DNA of 64,000 nt from JBFHIZ01 sp963666475 (lineage in GTDB: Bacteria; Bacillota; Clostridia; Lachnospirales; Lachnospiraceae): assembly GCA_963666475.2 (NCBI GenBank), contig CAXXJM010000001.1, positions 248,001-312,000 on the forward strand, given 5' to 3'. Shown one piece after another: positions 1 through 9,291 of the stretch (its first letter is position 1; the number at the start of each line of letters is the position of its first letter). Below the pieces are notes generated by a model. The model was given only the letters and a program-made list of their open reading frames with translations. It did no database searches and was not told the origin of the DNA. The position numbers were made by a program, and so were the translations under genes.

Positions 1-2307
1 CCGCATGATGAAAACATAGAAGTTATGCATGTGAAAATCACTAACATAAGTGAAAAGAAATGTAGAATTGTTCCAACCGCATCAATTCCCTTATATGGTA
101 GAAGTGCAGATAATTTGAGAGATCATAGACATGTTACCTCGCTTCTAAATAGAATATATACCACAGAGTTTGGCATTTTACTGAGCCCAACGCTGTCCTT
201 TGATGAGCGGGGACATCATATAAATAAGCTTACTTACTTTGTTTGTGGGATAACAGGAAATGGAAAAGCACCAGTTTCGTTTTTCCCGACTGTAGATTCT
301 TTTTTAGGTGAAAGTGGAAGTTTTACGGCTCCTGAAGCAATTATAAGAAATCATTCAGGAGTTTTAAAAGATACACAAATCGAAGGAGTGGAAGCTGTTG
401 GTGGTCTTCGATTTGAAGAAACGGTGCTAGATCCTAAGCAGTCTGTTGATTTTACCATTATCATAGGTGTAACCGAAAATGAAAATGATATTCAAAGATT
501 ACTTACAAAGTTTGATAATTCAGAAAGCGTTTACAGAAGTAGAGTGGAAACGGAAGAGTATTGGAAAAATCAGGTGAATGTATGGTTTCATACAGGTAAT
601 GAGAATTTTGACTCCTTCATGAGATGGGTAGGATTTCAACCCTTTTTAAGAAGAATATATGGCTGTTCCTTTTTACCATATCATGATTATGGAAAAGGAG
701 GACGTGGATGGAGAGATTTATGGCAGGACTGCTTAGCCTTGTTAATGATGAATCCATCGGGGGTTCGCTCCATGATTTTGGATAATTTTGCAGGGGTTCG
801 CTTAGATGGAACCAATGCAACCATTATTGGTGAAAAACAAGGAGAGTTTATTGCGGATCGTAATAATATAACTAGAGTCTGGATGGATCATGGAGTCTGG
901 CCATGGAAAACTACATGTTTGTATATGGATCAAACAGGAGACATTGAAATACTCAATGAAAAGGTTTTTTATTTTAAGGATAAACAAGTATCCAGAGGAA
1001 CAATGGTAGATGAATATTTTGATAGTACGGAAGGTTCATCTCAGAAAGATGTGTTTGGAAACCTGGTTAATGGAAGTGTTTTAGAACATTTATTATTACA
1101 AAATCTGACTGCATTTTTCGAAGTAGGCGAACATAATCATATGAGAATTCGAGGGGCAGACTGGAATGATGCTCTGGATATGGCTGAAGAACGTGGAGAA
1201 AGTGTTGCTTTTACTTGTGCATATGCTGGAAATTTACAGGAGTTAGCAAGTTATATTAGACATTTGAAGCAAAAAACGGGACAGAAAACTGTAAAATTGT
1301 TGGAAGAAATCAAACTGTTAGTGGAATTTAAAGAAGAAAATTATGGATGTATTCTAGAAAAAAACAATTGTTTAAAAGAGTTCACGGAAAGTTGTAGGCA
1401 CAGAGTTAGTGGTAAATATTTTGATATGGATCTGGAAGCATTGGCTAATAACCTTGATTCTAAAGCATATTGGATTATTAATCATATTCGTGAAACAGAA
1501 TGGAAACAAGAATCAGATCAATGTGGGTGGTTTAATGGCTACTATGATAATCATGGCAGTGCAGTAGAGGGTCTTTTTCAAGACAAAGTACGTATGATTC
1601 TAACGGGACAGGTATTTTCAGTCATGGGTAATGTTGCAACTAATGAACAAGTAACTAGTATATTTAATGCGGCTATGAAACATCTTTTTGTAAAAGATAC
1701 CGGGGGATTTCGAATTAATACAGATTTTAAGGAAGAAAAATATGATCTTGGTAGAATGTTCGGTTTTGCATATGGAACAAAAGAGAACGGCGCTGTATTC
1801 TCTCATATGACTGTAATGTTTTCAAAAGCGTTATACCAAAGGGGTTTTGTGAAGGAAGGGTATCTTGCGTTACAAACCTTAGCAGAAACATCATTGGATT
1901 TTGAGACCAGTAAAATGTTTCCAGGTATTCCAGAATATTTTGACGTAAATGGACGAGGAATGTATCAATATCTGACAGGAGCAGCCAGTTGGTATCTCTT
2001 GACCATGATTACAGAAGTTTTTGGTGTAAAAGGTTTTATGGGAGATTTGTTTTTGGAACCTAAACTTATGAAGGAACAATTTGATTCGAATGGATATGTT
2101 TCTATTGATCTGCAGTTTGCTGAGAAAAAAATATGTGTTCAGTATCAGAATAAAGAGTTCTTAGAGTATGGTGAGTACCAAATTCAGGGTGTTGTTTTCA
2201 ATCATGTCAAGTATCCAATAAAACCTGGAAATAGTTGTATGATTAGTCGAATACATTTGATGGAATCAACTCACGAAAAGCAGATAATTGAAATAATGTT
2301 AGGTTAG
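1..2307 (+). CDS. 1,2-beta-oligoglucan phosphorylase-like GH94 protein (5' end outside window)
   Basis: Glycoside hydrolase family 94 phosphorylase; the family splits beta-glucans with inorganic phosphate, giving alpha-glucose 1-phosphate. The frame is open to base 1, so the ATG at 25 is probably internal and about 768 residues of a normally ~1,100-residue protein are visible. Motifs resembling long sophoro-oligosaccharide phosphorylases are GRGWRDLWQD, followed by GADWNDALDMAEERGES with the conserved catalytic Asp of the ADWND motif. Only 8 bases separate it from the next GH94 gene, so they are cotranscribed. The cytoplasm is the expected site (no signal sequence seen, but the N terminus is missing). 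The 1,2-beta specificity rests on recalled family resemblance; another beta-glucan linkage is possible. Confidence 0.8.
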   Translation, partial: PHDENIEVMHVKITNISEKKCRIVPTASIPLYGRSADNLRDHRHVTSLLNRIYTTEFGILLSPTLSFDERGHHINKLTYFVCGITGNGKAPVSFFPTVDSFLGESGSFTAPEAIIRNHSGVLKDTQIEGVEAVGGLRFEETVLDPKQSVDFTIIIGVTENENDIQRLLTKFDNSESVYRSRVETEEYWKNQVNVWFHTGNENFDSFMRWVGFQPFLRRIYGCSFLPYHDYGKGGRGWRDLWQDCLALLMMNPSGVRSMILDNFAGVRLDGTNATIIGEKQGEFIADRNNITRVWMDHGVWPWKTTCLYMDQTGDIEILNEKVFYFKDKQVSRGTMVDEYFDSTEGSSQKDVFGNLVNGSVLEHLLLQNLTAFFEVGEHNHMRIRGADWNDALDMAEERGESVAFTCAYAGNLQELASYIRHLKQKTGQKTVKLLEEIKLLVEFKEENYGCILEKNNCLKEFTESCRHRVSGKYFDMDLEALANNLDSKAYWIINHIRETEWKQESDQCGWFNGYYDNHGSAVEGLFQDKVRMILTGQVFSVMGNVATNEQVTSIFNAAMKHLFVKDTGGFRINTDFKEEKYDLGRMFGFAYGTKENGAVFSHMTVMFSKALYQRGFVKEGYLALQTLAETSLDFETSKMFPGIPEYFDVNGRGMYQYLTGAASWYLLTMITEVFGVKGFMGDLFLEPKLMKEQFDSNGYVSIDLQFAEKKICVQYQNKEFLEYGEYQIQGVVFNHVKYPIKPGNSCMISRIHLMESTHEKQIIEIMLG

Positions 2308-2315
2308 GAGTCAGT

Positions 2316-4727
2316 ATGAAATTTGGATATTTTGATAATGAAAAAAAAGAGTATGTAATTACAAAACCAAATACGCCTGCGCCTTGGGTCAATTACCTTG
2401 GTTCACCTGAATATGGAGCCATCGTGTCAAATCAGGCAGGTGGATATAGTTTTGTGAAATCCGGTGCAAATGGAAGAATTATAAGGTATGTGTTTAATCA
2501 GTTTGATCAACCAGGCCGTTACCTGTATATCAGAGATAATCAAAGCAAGGACTTTTGGTCTGCCTCCTGGCAGCCGGTTGGAAAAGACCTGGGTAGCTAT
2601 CAAAGCGAATGTCGACATGGACTATCCTATACAAAAATGCTGGCGGACTATGACCAGATACACTCGGAGGTTAATTATTATGTACCACTTAACGAGTCTT
2701 ACGAGATATGGAGTCTTACACTTACCAATCGATCCAAATTAAAACGTGAGTTGACGATAACAGGATATGCAGAATTTAGCAATAGCAATAACTATGAGAT
2801 GGATCAAGTGAATTTGCAGTATTCTCAATTTATTACACAAACAGAGTTCCAGGATAATCGAATTTTACAGATGATTCATGCAAATCTAGACTCGGTTGAA
2901 GAGGGAAGATGTATTGATGAAAAGGTAGTAATTCAACGATTTTTTGGATTGACAGGTGCTAATGTAGATTCTTACTGTGGATCAAAAGAAACTTTTTTAG
3001 GAACGTATCATGGATATCATAATCCTATTGGTGTAATAGATGGAAACCTGAAAAATCAGCTTAATTATAATGGGAATGGTTGTGGAGCTCTGTCTACTAT
3101 TCTTTCTTTGGAGGCAGGAGAAGAAAGAACTATAAATTTTATTTTAGGTATGCATCCAGATAAAGATGCAAAGAATATTCTTGCCAAATATGAAAATCCA
3201 AAATTCATGCGCCAGAAAGAACTAGAAGAATTACAACGTTATTGGGATCAAAAACTGTGTCGTTTTCAAGTAGAAACTCCTTCTGAAGAGTTTAATACGA
3301 TGATTAATACATGGAATGCCTATAATTGCTTTATAACGGCGATTTGGTCCAGGGCGGCTTCCTATACTTATTGTGGACTACGTAATGGTTATGGATATCG
3401 AGATACCGTTCAGGACATCCAGGGAATCATTCATTTAGAGCCAGAGAAGGCATTGGAAAAAATTCGCTTTATGCTTTCGGCACAGGTACATCACGGGGCA
3501 GGACTTCCCTTAGTAAAATTTAATCATCGCCCAGGTCATGAAAATACTCCAAATGACGCTTCGTATGGAGCAGAAACTGGTCATCCATCGTATCGCGCAG
3601 ATGATGCTCTTTGGCTGTTTCCCACGGTCTATAAATATATTGCGGAAACTGGAAACACTGCGTTTTTAGAGGAAATTATTCCTTTTGCGGATAAAGATGA
3701 AGCCACGGTATATGAACATCTACAACGTGCTATCGAGTTTTCCATGAATCATCTTGGGGAACATGGAATGCCGGTTGGTTTACATGCGGATTGGAATGAT
3801 TGTCTTAGATTGGGAGAAAAGGGAGAGTCTACTTTTGTGGCTTTTCAGCTCTATTATGCTATGACCATAATCAAAGAATTAGCAAATTTCAAAGAAGATC
3901 TGAAATACCGTGATTTCATAGATTCTCTACAGATAGAACTTGGTCAAATATTAAAAAGCGTTTGTTGGGATCAGGATCGTTTTGTCAGAGGTTATACAGA
4001 AGATGGAAAAATCATTGGGAAAAGAACTGATAAGGAAGCAAACCTATGGTTAAATCCACAAAGTTGGAGTGTAATTAGTGGGTGTGCTTCAGATGAACAA
4101 TCTGAAATAGCTTTACAAAAAGTCTTTGAAGAGCTAAATACAAAGTATGGCACGATGTTAATGTATCCTCCATTTCACAAAGAGGCATTTGATGGAGCGC
4201 TTGCAGTGATTTATAATCCAGGAACAAAAGAAAACGCAAGCATATTTTCGCAAACTCAAGGTTGGATAATTTTAGCTGAGGCTTTGCATGGACATGGAGA
4301 CCGGGCGTTTTCTTATTTTATGGAACATGCACCAGCAGCACAAAATAATCAGGCAGAGATTCGTAAATTAGAGCCATATTGTTATGGTCAATTTACGGAG
4401 GGTAAAGATAGTCCAATGTTTGGTCAATCCCATGTGCATTGGTTAACGGGGACTGCATCCACTATGATGGTTGGGTGTGTTGAAGGAATCTTAGGAATGA
4501 GACCGGACTTAAATGGACTAAGATTAGTGCCCACCATTCCTAAAGAATGGAAAAATATTAAAATTTCAAAGTACTTTAGAGGGAAAGAACTACGCATTCA
4601 CATACAAAACCCAGATGGAAAAGAAACTGGATGCAGCAAAATAATACTAAATGGAAAGCATCTTGAAAGCCCCTACCTGAAAGAAGAAGATTTGAAACAA
4701 GTAAATGAAGTCCAATATATTATGTAG
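2316..4727 (+). CDS. GH94 cellobiose/disaccharide phosphorylase-like enzyme
   Basis: An 803-residue GH94 enzyme of the size and N-terminal layout of cellobiose phosphorylases (start MKFGYFDNEKKEYVIT, then PWVNYLGSPEYGAIVSNQAGGYSF). The catalytic region has GYGYRDTVQDIQG and HADWNDCLRLGEKGES, whose Asp is the expected general acid. It would phosphorolyse a glucosyl disaccharide or short oligosaccharide in the cytoplasm. The start has a GGAG-type site in 'gttaggagtcagt'. It follows the oligoglucan phosphorylase by 8 bases. No beta-glucosidase is visible in the locus, so it may finish the disaccharide left by the first enzyme; this is inference. Substrate could be cellobiose, laminaribiose or sophorose. 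Confidence 0.85.
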   Translation: MKFGYFDNEKKEYVITKPNTPAPWVNYLGSPEYGAIVSNQAGGYSFVKSGANGRIIRYVFNQFDQPGRYLYIRDNQSKDFWSASWQPVGKDLGSYQSECRHGLSYTKMLADYDQIHSEVNYYVPLNESYEIWSLTLTNRSKLKRELTITGYAEFSNSNNYEMDQVNLQYSQFITQTEFQDNRILQMIHANLDSVEEGRCIDEKVVIQRFFGLTGANVDSYCGSKETFLGTYHGYHNPIGVIDGNLKNQLNYNGNGCGALSTILSLEAGEERTINFILGMHPDKDAKNILAKYENPKFMRQKELEELQRYWDQKLCRFQVETPSEEFNTMINTWNAYNCFITAIWSRAASYTYCGLRNGYGYRDTVQDIQGIIHLEPEKALEKIRFMLSAQVHHGAGLPLVKFNHRPGHENTPNDASYGAETGHPSYRADDALWLFPTVYKYIAETGNTAFLEEIIPFADKDEATVYEHLQRAIEFSMNHLGEHGMPVGLHADWNDCLRLGEKGESTFVAFQLYYAMTIIKELANFKEDLKYRDFIDSLQIELGQILKSVCWDQDRFVRGYTEDGKIIGKRTDKEANLWLNPQSWSVISGCASDEQSEIALQKVFEELNTKYGTMLMYPPFHKEAFDGALAVIYNPGTKENASIFSQTQGWIILAEALHGHGDRAFSYFMEHAPAAQNNQAEIRKLEPYCYGQFTEGKDSPMFGQSHVHWLTGTASTMMVGCVEGILGMRPDLNGLRLVPTIPKEWKNIKISKYFRGKELRIHIQNPDGKETGCSKIILNGKHLESPYLKEEDLKQVNEVQYIM

Positions 4728-4731
4728 ATAT

Positions 4732-4768
4732 CAAAGAGTTCACTCTTTAATGAGTGGCTCTTTTTTTA
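4732..4768 (+). terminator. Intrinsic terminator after the GH94 pair
   Basis: Hairpin with arms CAAAGAG..CACT and AGTG.CTCTTT (a short internal mismatch) followed by seven T. It begins five bases after the stop of the second phosphorylase and overlaps the last codons of the convergent AraC gene. Confidence 0.75.
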
Positions 4769-5519
4769 TTGAAATACCGTCCCAATTGGAACGGAAATAT
4801 TGAGTTCGATATTTATGTGGAGTGCTCCCAGTTGTTTTTTGGAATACTTGTATAAAGTGACTTTGAGAAGAGAAGGATAAATAGTTTGCGATATCGATAA
4901 TACTGTAATCTGAAAATTGAAGAAGATTTTTTGCTTTTTCTATTTTCAAATTTGTAATGTATTGGCTTACAGGAACACCAACTTCCTTGTGAAACAGTTT
5001 GGATAGATAACTTTCTGAGATTCCTAGATACGTAGAAAGTTCTTTTAGGGTAATTCGAAAATGAATATGACTATAGATATAATCAATACATAAGACAATA
5101 GGTTTTGATATCACTTGTTGTTTTCTGATCTGTTCCATTTTTTTGCAAAAATCTTGACACATTATCTCATGTAAAATAGAAATTTTCTGGATGGAAGTAC
5201 ATTTGTCCATTTTGTTAATATAGAAATCACTAAGGGTATAGGCTTTTTCTTGTTCCATTCCACCATGCACACAATATCTGGTAATCATGGCTGTGGTAAT
5301 TACAAAATGATAACGGATATTCTGAATAGCATGATCAGACAGTTTACCCATTCCTTCGGGGTTGATAAAGGTATTTTCTTTGCAATTATCCTTGACATAC
5401 TGTACATTTCCGTTAGCAATCGCATCATAAAATGTGAATTCAGTCTCAATAATTCGATGTGAAGGGGTACCTTCATGACTTATAAATTCAGATTTTTGCC
5501 ATTCTTTATTGATGTCCAT
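4740..5519 (-). CDS. AraC-family transcriptional regulator
   Basis: The last ~100 residues form the two helix-turn-helix AraC domain (ITLKELSTYLGISESYLSKLF, then IIDIANYLSFSSQSHFIQVF and GSTPHKYR). The first ~150 residues are a poorly conserved sensing region with no recognised fold. The start at 5519 (MDINKEWQKS) is preferred because GGAGG lies 8 bases upstream; an ATG five codons earlier has no ribosome site and itself carries that GGAGG. It sits between the phosphorylases and the importer, facing the importer divergently, so it probably controls them in response to the imported glycan. That role is inferred from position. Confidence 0.85.
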   Translation of the reverse strand: MDINKEWQKSEFISHEGTPSHRIIETEFTFYDAIANGNVQYVKDNCKENTFINPEGMGKLSDHAIQNIRYHFVITTAMITRYCVHGGMEQEKAYTLSDFYINKMDKCTSIQKISILHEIMCQDFCKKMEQIRKQQVISKPIVLCIDYIYSHIHFRITLKELSTYLGISESYLSKLFHKEVGVPVSQYITNLKIEKAKNLLQFSDYSIIDIANYLSFSSQSHFIQVFQKTTGSTPHKYRTQYFRSNWDGISIKKEPLIKE

Positions 5520-5663
5520 AAATGAAGCCTCCATCTATTTCTACATTATCCATTCACTTCTAAAAAGGTAGCATGATTTTGATATATTGTCAATGAATCT
5601 TATATTATTGATAAGTCTCTTTGGATATAATTGCTTTACAAATTAAAAAACAGGAGGTTTTAT

Positions 5664-7055
5664 ATGAAGAAGAAAATTATTTCGTTATTGCTTGCTATGA
5701 GTATGGTATCAACTCTACTCATTGGATGCGGGGAAACAAATGAATCAGTGAAGCAAACAAATGAATCTGTAGGACAGACAAAAGAAGTAGATCAGGTGGT
5801 AAGTGAACCTGTTACAGAAGAAGGAAAAGTTTTAAACATTTATGCATGGAATGAAGAGTTCAAAAGCAGATTAAAAGATCATTATCCAAACTATGAAGAA
5901 GTAGATGCAACGCATGGGAAAATTGGCGATGTATCTGTTGTATGGAATATCACACCAAGTGATGATAATGCATACCAAAATAATTTGGACAATAAACTGA
6001 TGCAACAAGCAGATGAAGACGATGATAACAAAATCGATATCTTCTTAATCGAAGCAGATTATGCATTAAAATATGTGGACACTGAATATACTATGTCGAT
6101 TGAACAATTAGGGATTACAGAAGCGGATCTTTCCAAACAATATCAGTATACAAAAGATGTTGTTACAGATTCAAATGGTGTTTTAAAAGGTGTTTCCTGG
6201 CAGGCTACTCCAGGTGTACTTTTTTACAATCGTGATGTAGCAACCGAAGTTCTTGGAACTGATGATGAAAATGCGGTACAGGACTATGTTGCAAATTGGG
6301 ATAAATTCGTAGATACTTCAGAAGCAATGAAAGAAGCAGGCTATAATATGACCTCATCAGTTATGGATACCTATCGTGTATACTCAAATAATGCAACAAC
6401 AAAATGGGTAATAGATGGGAAAATTAATATTGACCAAAATATTATGAAATGGGTTGAAGATTCTAAAGAAATGTATAGTGCGGGTGTTACGGGCGTACAT
6501 GGAATGTGGAGCGATGACTGGAGCAAAGGCTTCTATCCAGAAGGAAAGGTATTTGCGTATTTTGGACCTGCATGGTTAATTAATTTCTGTATGGCAGCTG
6601 ATGTTGAAGGAAGCATTGCTAATCAGGGGAAATGGGCTGCAACAAAAGGACCACAAGGATTCTTTTGGGGTGGTACATGGATTTGTGCAGCAACAGGAAC
6701 CGATAACAGTAGCTTAATAAAAGATATTATTATTCAGTTAACAACAAATGATAATATCATGATGGATATTGTTAATAAGGATAATGATTTTGTAAATAAT
6801 TCAACGGTAATGGATCAGATGGCACAGGATACAAACTATAGCAGCAAGGTTTTAGGAGGACAAAATCCTTTGTCAATGTATATTGCAGGAGTAGAAAGCA
6901 TTGATTTGAGTAATATTTCAAGTTATGACTCTGGATGTAATGCTGAATTCCAGACGGCTATGACAAATTATTTTGAAGGAAATGCTACGTTAGACGAAGC
7001 TTTAGATTTGTTTTATACAGCAGCAACCGAAAAATATCCAGAACTAACATACTAA
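5664..7055 (+). CDS. ABC sugar transporter, substrate-binding lipoprotein
   Basis: Extracellular solute-binding protein of the sugar-ABC type (463 residues). The N terminus is a lipoprotein signal, MKKKIISLL then hydrophobic residues ending in LIGC, so Cys21 should be lipidated outside the membrane. A Ser/Asn/Glu-rich linker follows, with the binding domain from about residue 60. The start at 5664 is chosen because it has a perfect AGGAGG 7 bases upstream and begins the signal peptide; an ATG 11 codons earlier would place a charged stretch before it. Two permease genes follow. It probably delivers beta-gluco-oligosaccharides to the GH94 enzymes; the ligand is inferred from neighbours. Confidence 0.88.
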   Translation: MKKKIISLLLAMSMVSTLLIGCGETNESVKQTNESVGQTKEVDQVVSEPVTEEGKVLNIYAWNEEFKSRLKDHYPNYEEVDATHGKIGDVSVVWNITPSDDNAYQNNLDNKLMQQADEDDDNKIDIFLIEADYALKYVDTEYTMSIEQLGITEADLSKQYQYTKDVVTDSNGVLKGVSWQATPGVLFYNRDVATEVLGTDDENAVQDYVANWDKFVDTSEAMKEAGYNMTSSVMDTYRVYSNNATTKWVIDGKINIDQNIMKWVEDSKEMYSAGVTGVHGMWSDDWSKGFYPEGKVFAYFGPAWLINFCMAADVEGSIANQGKWAATKGPQGFFWGGTWICAATGTDNSSLIKDIIIQLTTNDNIMMDIVNKDNDFVNNSTVMDQMAQDTNYSSKVLGGQNPLSMYIAGVESIDLSNISSYDSGCNAEFQTAMTNYFEGNATLDEALDLFYTAATEKYPELTY

Positions 7056-7074
7056 ATAATAAGTAAACAATGAT

Positions 7075-7103
7075 TGGCACAGTCTTTTCAGTAGACTGTG
7101 CCA
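7075..7103 (+). other. Intercistronic hairpin between binding protein and permeases
   Basis: Perfect 11-bp stem, TGGCACAGTCT paired with AGACTGTGCCA, loop of 7 bases, without a T-tract. It lies after the binding-protein stop and ahead of the permease ribosome site. Such hairpins usually protect the upstream mRNA, allowing more binding protein than permease. Confidence 0.7.
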
Positions 7104-7115
7104 TAGGAGATTGTA

Positions 7116-8039
7116 ATGATAAAAAAGAAAACCGCAAAAGTAGTACGATACAATCACTGGGGATATATTTTTTTGATCCCCTTTGTTGTTGTATATTTGA
7201 TTTTTCAGTTTGTTCCGCTAGCAACGACGATATATAATAGTTTCTTCGAATTATATCAGTCCGGTTTGACCAAAGTCGGACCAAATTTTGTTGGATTAGA
7301 AAACTACAAAACAATAGTGTCAAATGAAGATATCTGGATTTATGCTCAAAATACTTTCATTATGTGGATCATTGGATTTATACCTCAGATTTTATTATCC
7401 TTGCTTCTCGGGGCATGGTTTTCCGACCCAAGCCTTAGACTTAAGGGACAACGTTTTTTTAAAACAGTCATTTATCTACCTAACTTGATTATGGCATCAG
7501 CTTTTTCAATGCTTTTCTTTACTTTGTTTTCTGATGGGGGACCAATAAATAACCTTTTGATTCAAATGGGGATTTTTGATGAACCATATAAGTTTTTATC
7601 GAATATTTTGAGTACAAGATCTTTAGTAGGTAGTATGAATTTAGTTATGTGGTTTGGGAATACGACCATCTTATTGATGGCAGGTATGATGGGGATTGAT
7701 CCATCACTGTTTGAGTCGGCCCAGGTCGATGGAGCGAAATCACATCAGGTATTTTTTAGAATTACACTACCATTGATTCGCCCTATACTAGTATATACAT
7801 TAGTTACATCATTAATTGGAGGAATTCAAATGTTTGATGTACCACAGATTCTTACCAATGGTTCAGGAAATCCAGTTCGCTCTAGTATGACACTTATTAT
7901 GTATTTGAATAAGCACTTATACAGTAAGAATTATGGGCTGGGAGGTTCACTTTCTGTTCTTTTATTTGTGATCACGGCATTGTTAAGTTTATTGGTATTT
8001 AGATTGACGTCCCCAAAGAAAGAGGAGGCTAGAGCATGA
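7116..8039 (+). CDS. ABC sugar transporter permease 1 (MalF/LacF type)
   Basis: Integral membrane component of a carbohydrate ABC importer, 307 residues. It has an N-terminal membrane segment (WGYIFLIPFVVVYLIFQFVPL) and about six transmembrane helices. The cytoplasmic EAA loop is seen as FESAQVDGAKSHQVFFRITLPLIRP, which contacts the ATPase. Its last four bases overlap the next permease (ATGA), indicating translational coupling. No ATPase gene is present here; such importers commonly share one MsiK/UgpC-type ATPase encoded elsewhere. Confidence 0.9.
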   Translation: MIKKKTAKVVRYNHWGYIFLIPFVVVYLIFQFVPLATTIYNSFFELYQSGLTKVGPNFVGLENYKTIVSNEDIWIYAQNTFIMWIIGFIPQILLSLLLGAWFSDPSLRLKGQRFFKTVIYLPNLIMASAFSMLFFTLFSDGGPINNLLIQMGIFDEPYKFLSNILSTRSLVGSMNLVMWFGNTTILLMAGMMGIDPSLFESAQVDGAKSHQVFFRITLPLIRPILVYTLVTSLIGGIQMFDVPQILTNGSGNPVRSSMTLIMYLNKHLYSKNYGLGGSLSVLLFVITALLSLLVFRLTSPKKEEARA

Positions 8040-8899
8040 GAAAACAAGCAATTAAAAAAAATAGTGGTATAAAATTAGGATATCGTAGGCTGATCGCATA
8101 TACGGTGCTGTCAATTGTGTCTTTTTTTTGTTTGTTCTGGTTTTTTGTATTATTTATTAACGCAACAAGATCACATTCAGAGTTAACAAAAGGCTTTACA
8201 ATAATACCAAGTACATATATGTTTCAGAATCTTCATAATGTTCTAACCGGTTCCTTACCAGTATGGAGAGGTATGCTGAATTCGTTATTTATATCATCTT
8301 GCACGGCTATTCTCTGCACGTATTTTTCATCTATGACAGCTTACGCAATTCATGTATATGATTTTAAGTTTAAAGCATTTATGTTTAGTTTTATACTAAT
8401 GATCATGATGATTCCAACTCAGGTTAATGCACTGGGCTTTATACAACTTATAAACAAATTAGGCCTAGATAATTCTGCGATTCCACTAATCATTCCGGCA
8501 ATTGCATCACCTGTCACTTTTTTTTATATTAAACAATACATGGAAAGTTCTCTTCCCCTATCGATAGTCGAAGCTTCAAGAATTGATGGTGCAAAGGAGT
8601 TTTATACTATGAATAGAATAGTTCTACCTTTGATGAAACCAGCGATTGCAGTGCAGATGATATTCTCCTTTGTAGGAAGTTGGAATAATTATTTTATACC
8701 AGCACTTATATTGCATGACAATGAAAAGAAAACTCTACCGATTTTAATTGCTCAGCTGAGAGGCGCAGATTTTTTGAAATTCGATATGGGGCAGGTTTAT
8801 ATGATGATTGCTTTTTCCATTTTCCCAGTAATCGTGATATACTTAATTTTATCCAAACATATTGTTCAAGGAGTAGTTTTAGGAAGCGTAAAGGGCTAA
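8036..8899 (+). CDS. ABC sugar transporter permease 2 (MalG/LacG type)
   Basis: Second membrane subunit of the importer, 287 residues and about six transmembrane helices. The EAA loop is VEASRIDGAKEFYTMNRIVLPLMKPA. It is coupled to the preceding gene by a 4-base overlap and is the last recognisable gene of the locus. No strong terminator is visible directly after it; the next 210 bases hold only weak structure before the convergent tRNA gene. Confidence 0.9.
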   Translation: MRKQAIKKNSGIKLGYRRLIAYTVLSIVSFFCLFWFFVLFINATRSHSELTKGFTIIPSTYMFQNLHNVLTGSLPVWRGMLNSLFISSCTAILCTYFSSMTAYAIHVYDFKFKAFMFSFILMIMMIPTQVNALGFIQLINKLGLDNSAIPLIIPAIASPVTFFYIKQYMESSLPLSIVEASRIDGAKEFYTMNRIVLPLMKPAIAVQMIFSFVGSWNNYFIPALILHDNEKKTLPILIAQLRGADFLKFDMGQVYMMIAFSIFPVIVIYLILSKHIVQGVVLGSVKG

Positions 8900-9112
8900 T
8901 TCGTCATGAAACCATTAATCGTGTTTAATTTGCTATGACAACCCTCAACACATTGTGAAGTTGATGTGAAAATAAGTGTTATTTTGAGAAATCAAAAGGA
9001 TAAAATTAATAAAAATAAATTAAGAAAGATGGAATTTGGTATGTACAGTATCAAGTTTCATTTTTTTATTTTTCGAAAAGCGATAACTCTTGACTTAACT
9101 GAGCTTAAATTC

Positions 9113-9142
9113 AAAAAGCGAAACCAATCGGTTTCGCTTTTT
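9113..9142 (-). terminator. Terminator of the tRNA-Leu gene
   Basis: Stem AAAAAGCGAAACC / GGTTTCGCTTTTT of 13 bp with a 4-base loop, four bases beyond the 3' end of the minus-strand tRNA. The A/T-rich outer stem gives a U-tract on either strand, so it can also stop read-through from the permease operon. Confidence 0.8.
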
Positions 9143-9145
9143 GAA

Positions 9146-9228
9146 TGCGCGAGAGGGGACTTGAACCCCTACGTCCTACGAACACTAGATCCTTAGTCTA
9201 GCCTGTCTGCCAATTCCAGCACTCGCGC
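9146..9228 (-). tRNA. tRNA-Leu, anticodon AAG
   Basis: Read on the minus strand, the 7-bp acceptor GCGCGAG/CTCGCGC closes a class II tRNA. It has the leucine D-arm signature GGAATTGGCAGAC, a five-base anticodon stem CTAGA/TCTAG around the loop CTAAGGA (anticodon AAG), a variable arm, and a T-arm containing GGTTCAAGTCC. The discriminator base is A, as expected for leucine. CCA is not encoded, so the CCA-adding enzyme must supply it. An adenosine at the wobble position is unusual for bacterial tRNA-Leu. Confidence 0.93.
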
Positions 9229-9291
9229 ATTTGTGTTTTTTCAACTCTCAAATCTTAACAAATCATAAGATAAAAGTCAATGTATTTTTCC

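Noticed and set aside
8900..9112. Possible regulatory RNA or terminator after the sugar permease
   Set aside because: Only short imperfect repeats without a stable stem or T-tract.
8966..9196. A 76-codon plus-strand ORF ending in RGDLNPYVLRTLDP
   Set aside because: Its end is the antisense of the tRNA-Leu gene, a familiar false protein; no ribosome site and the start lies in AT-rich intergenic DNA.
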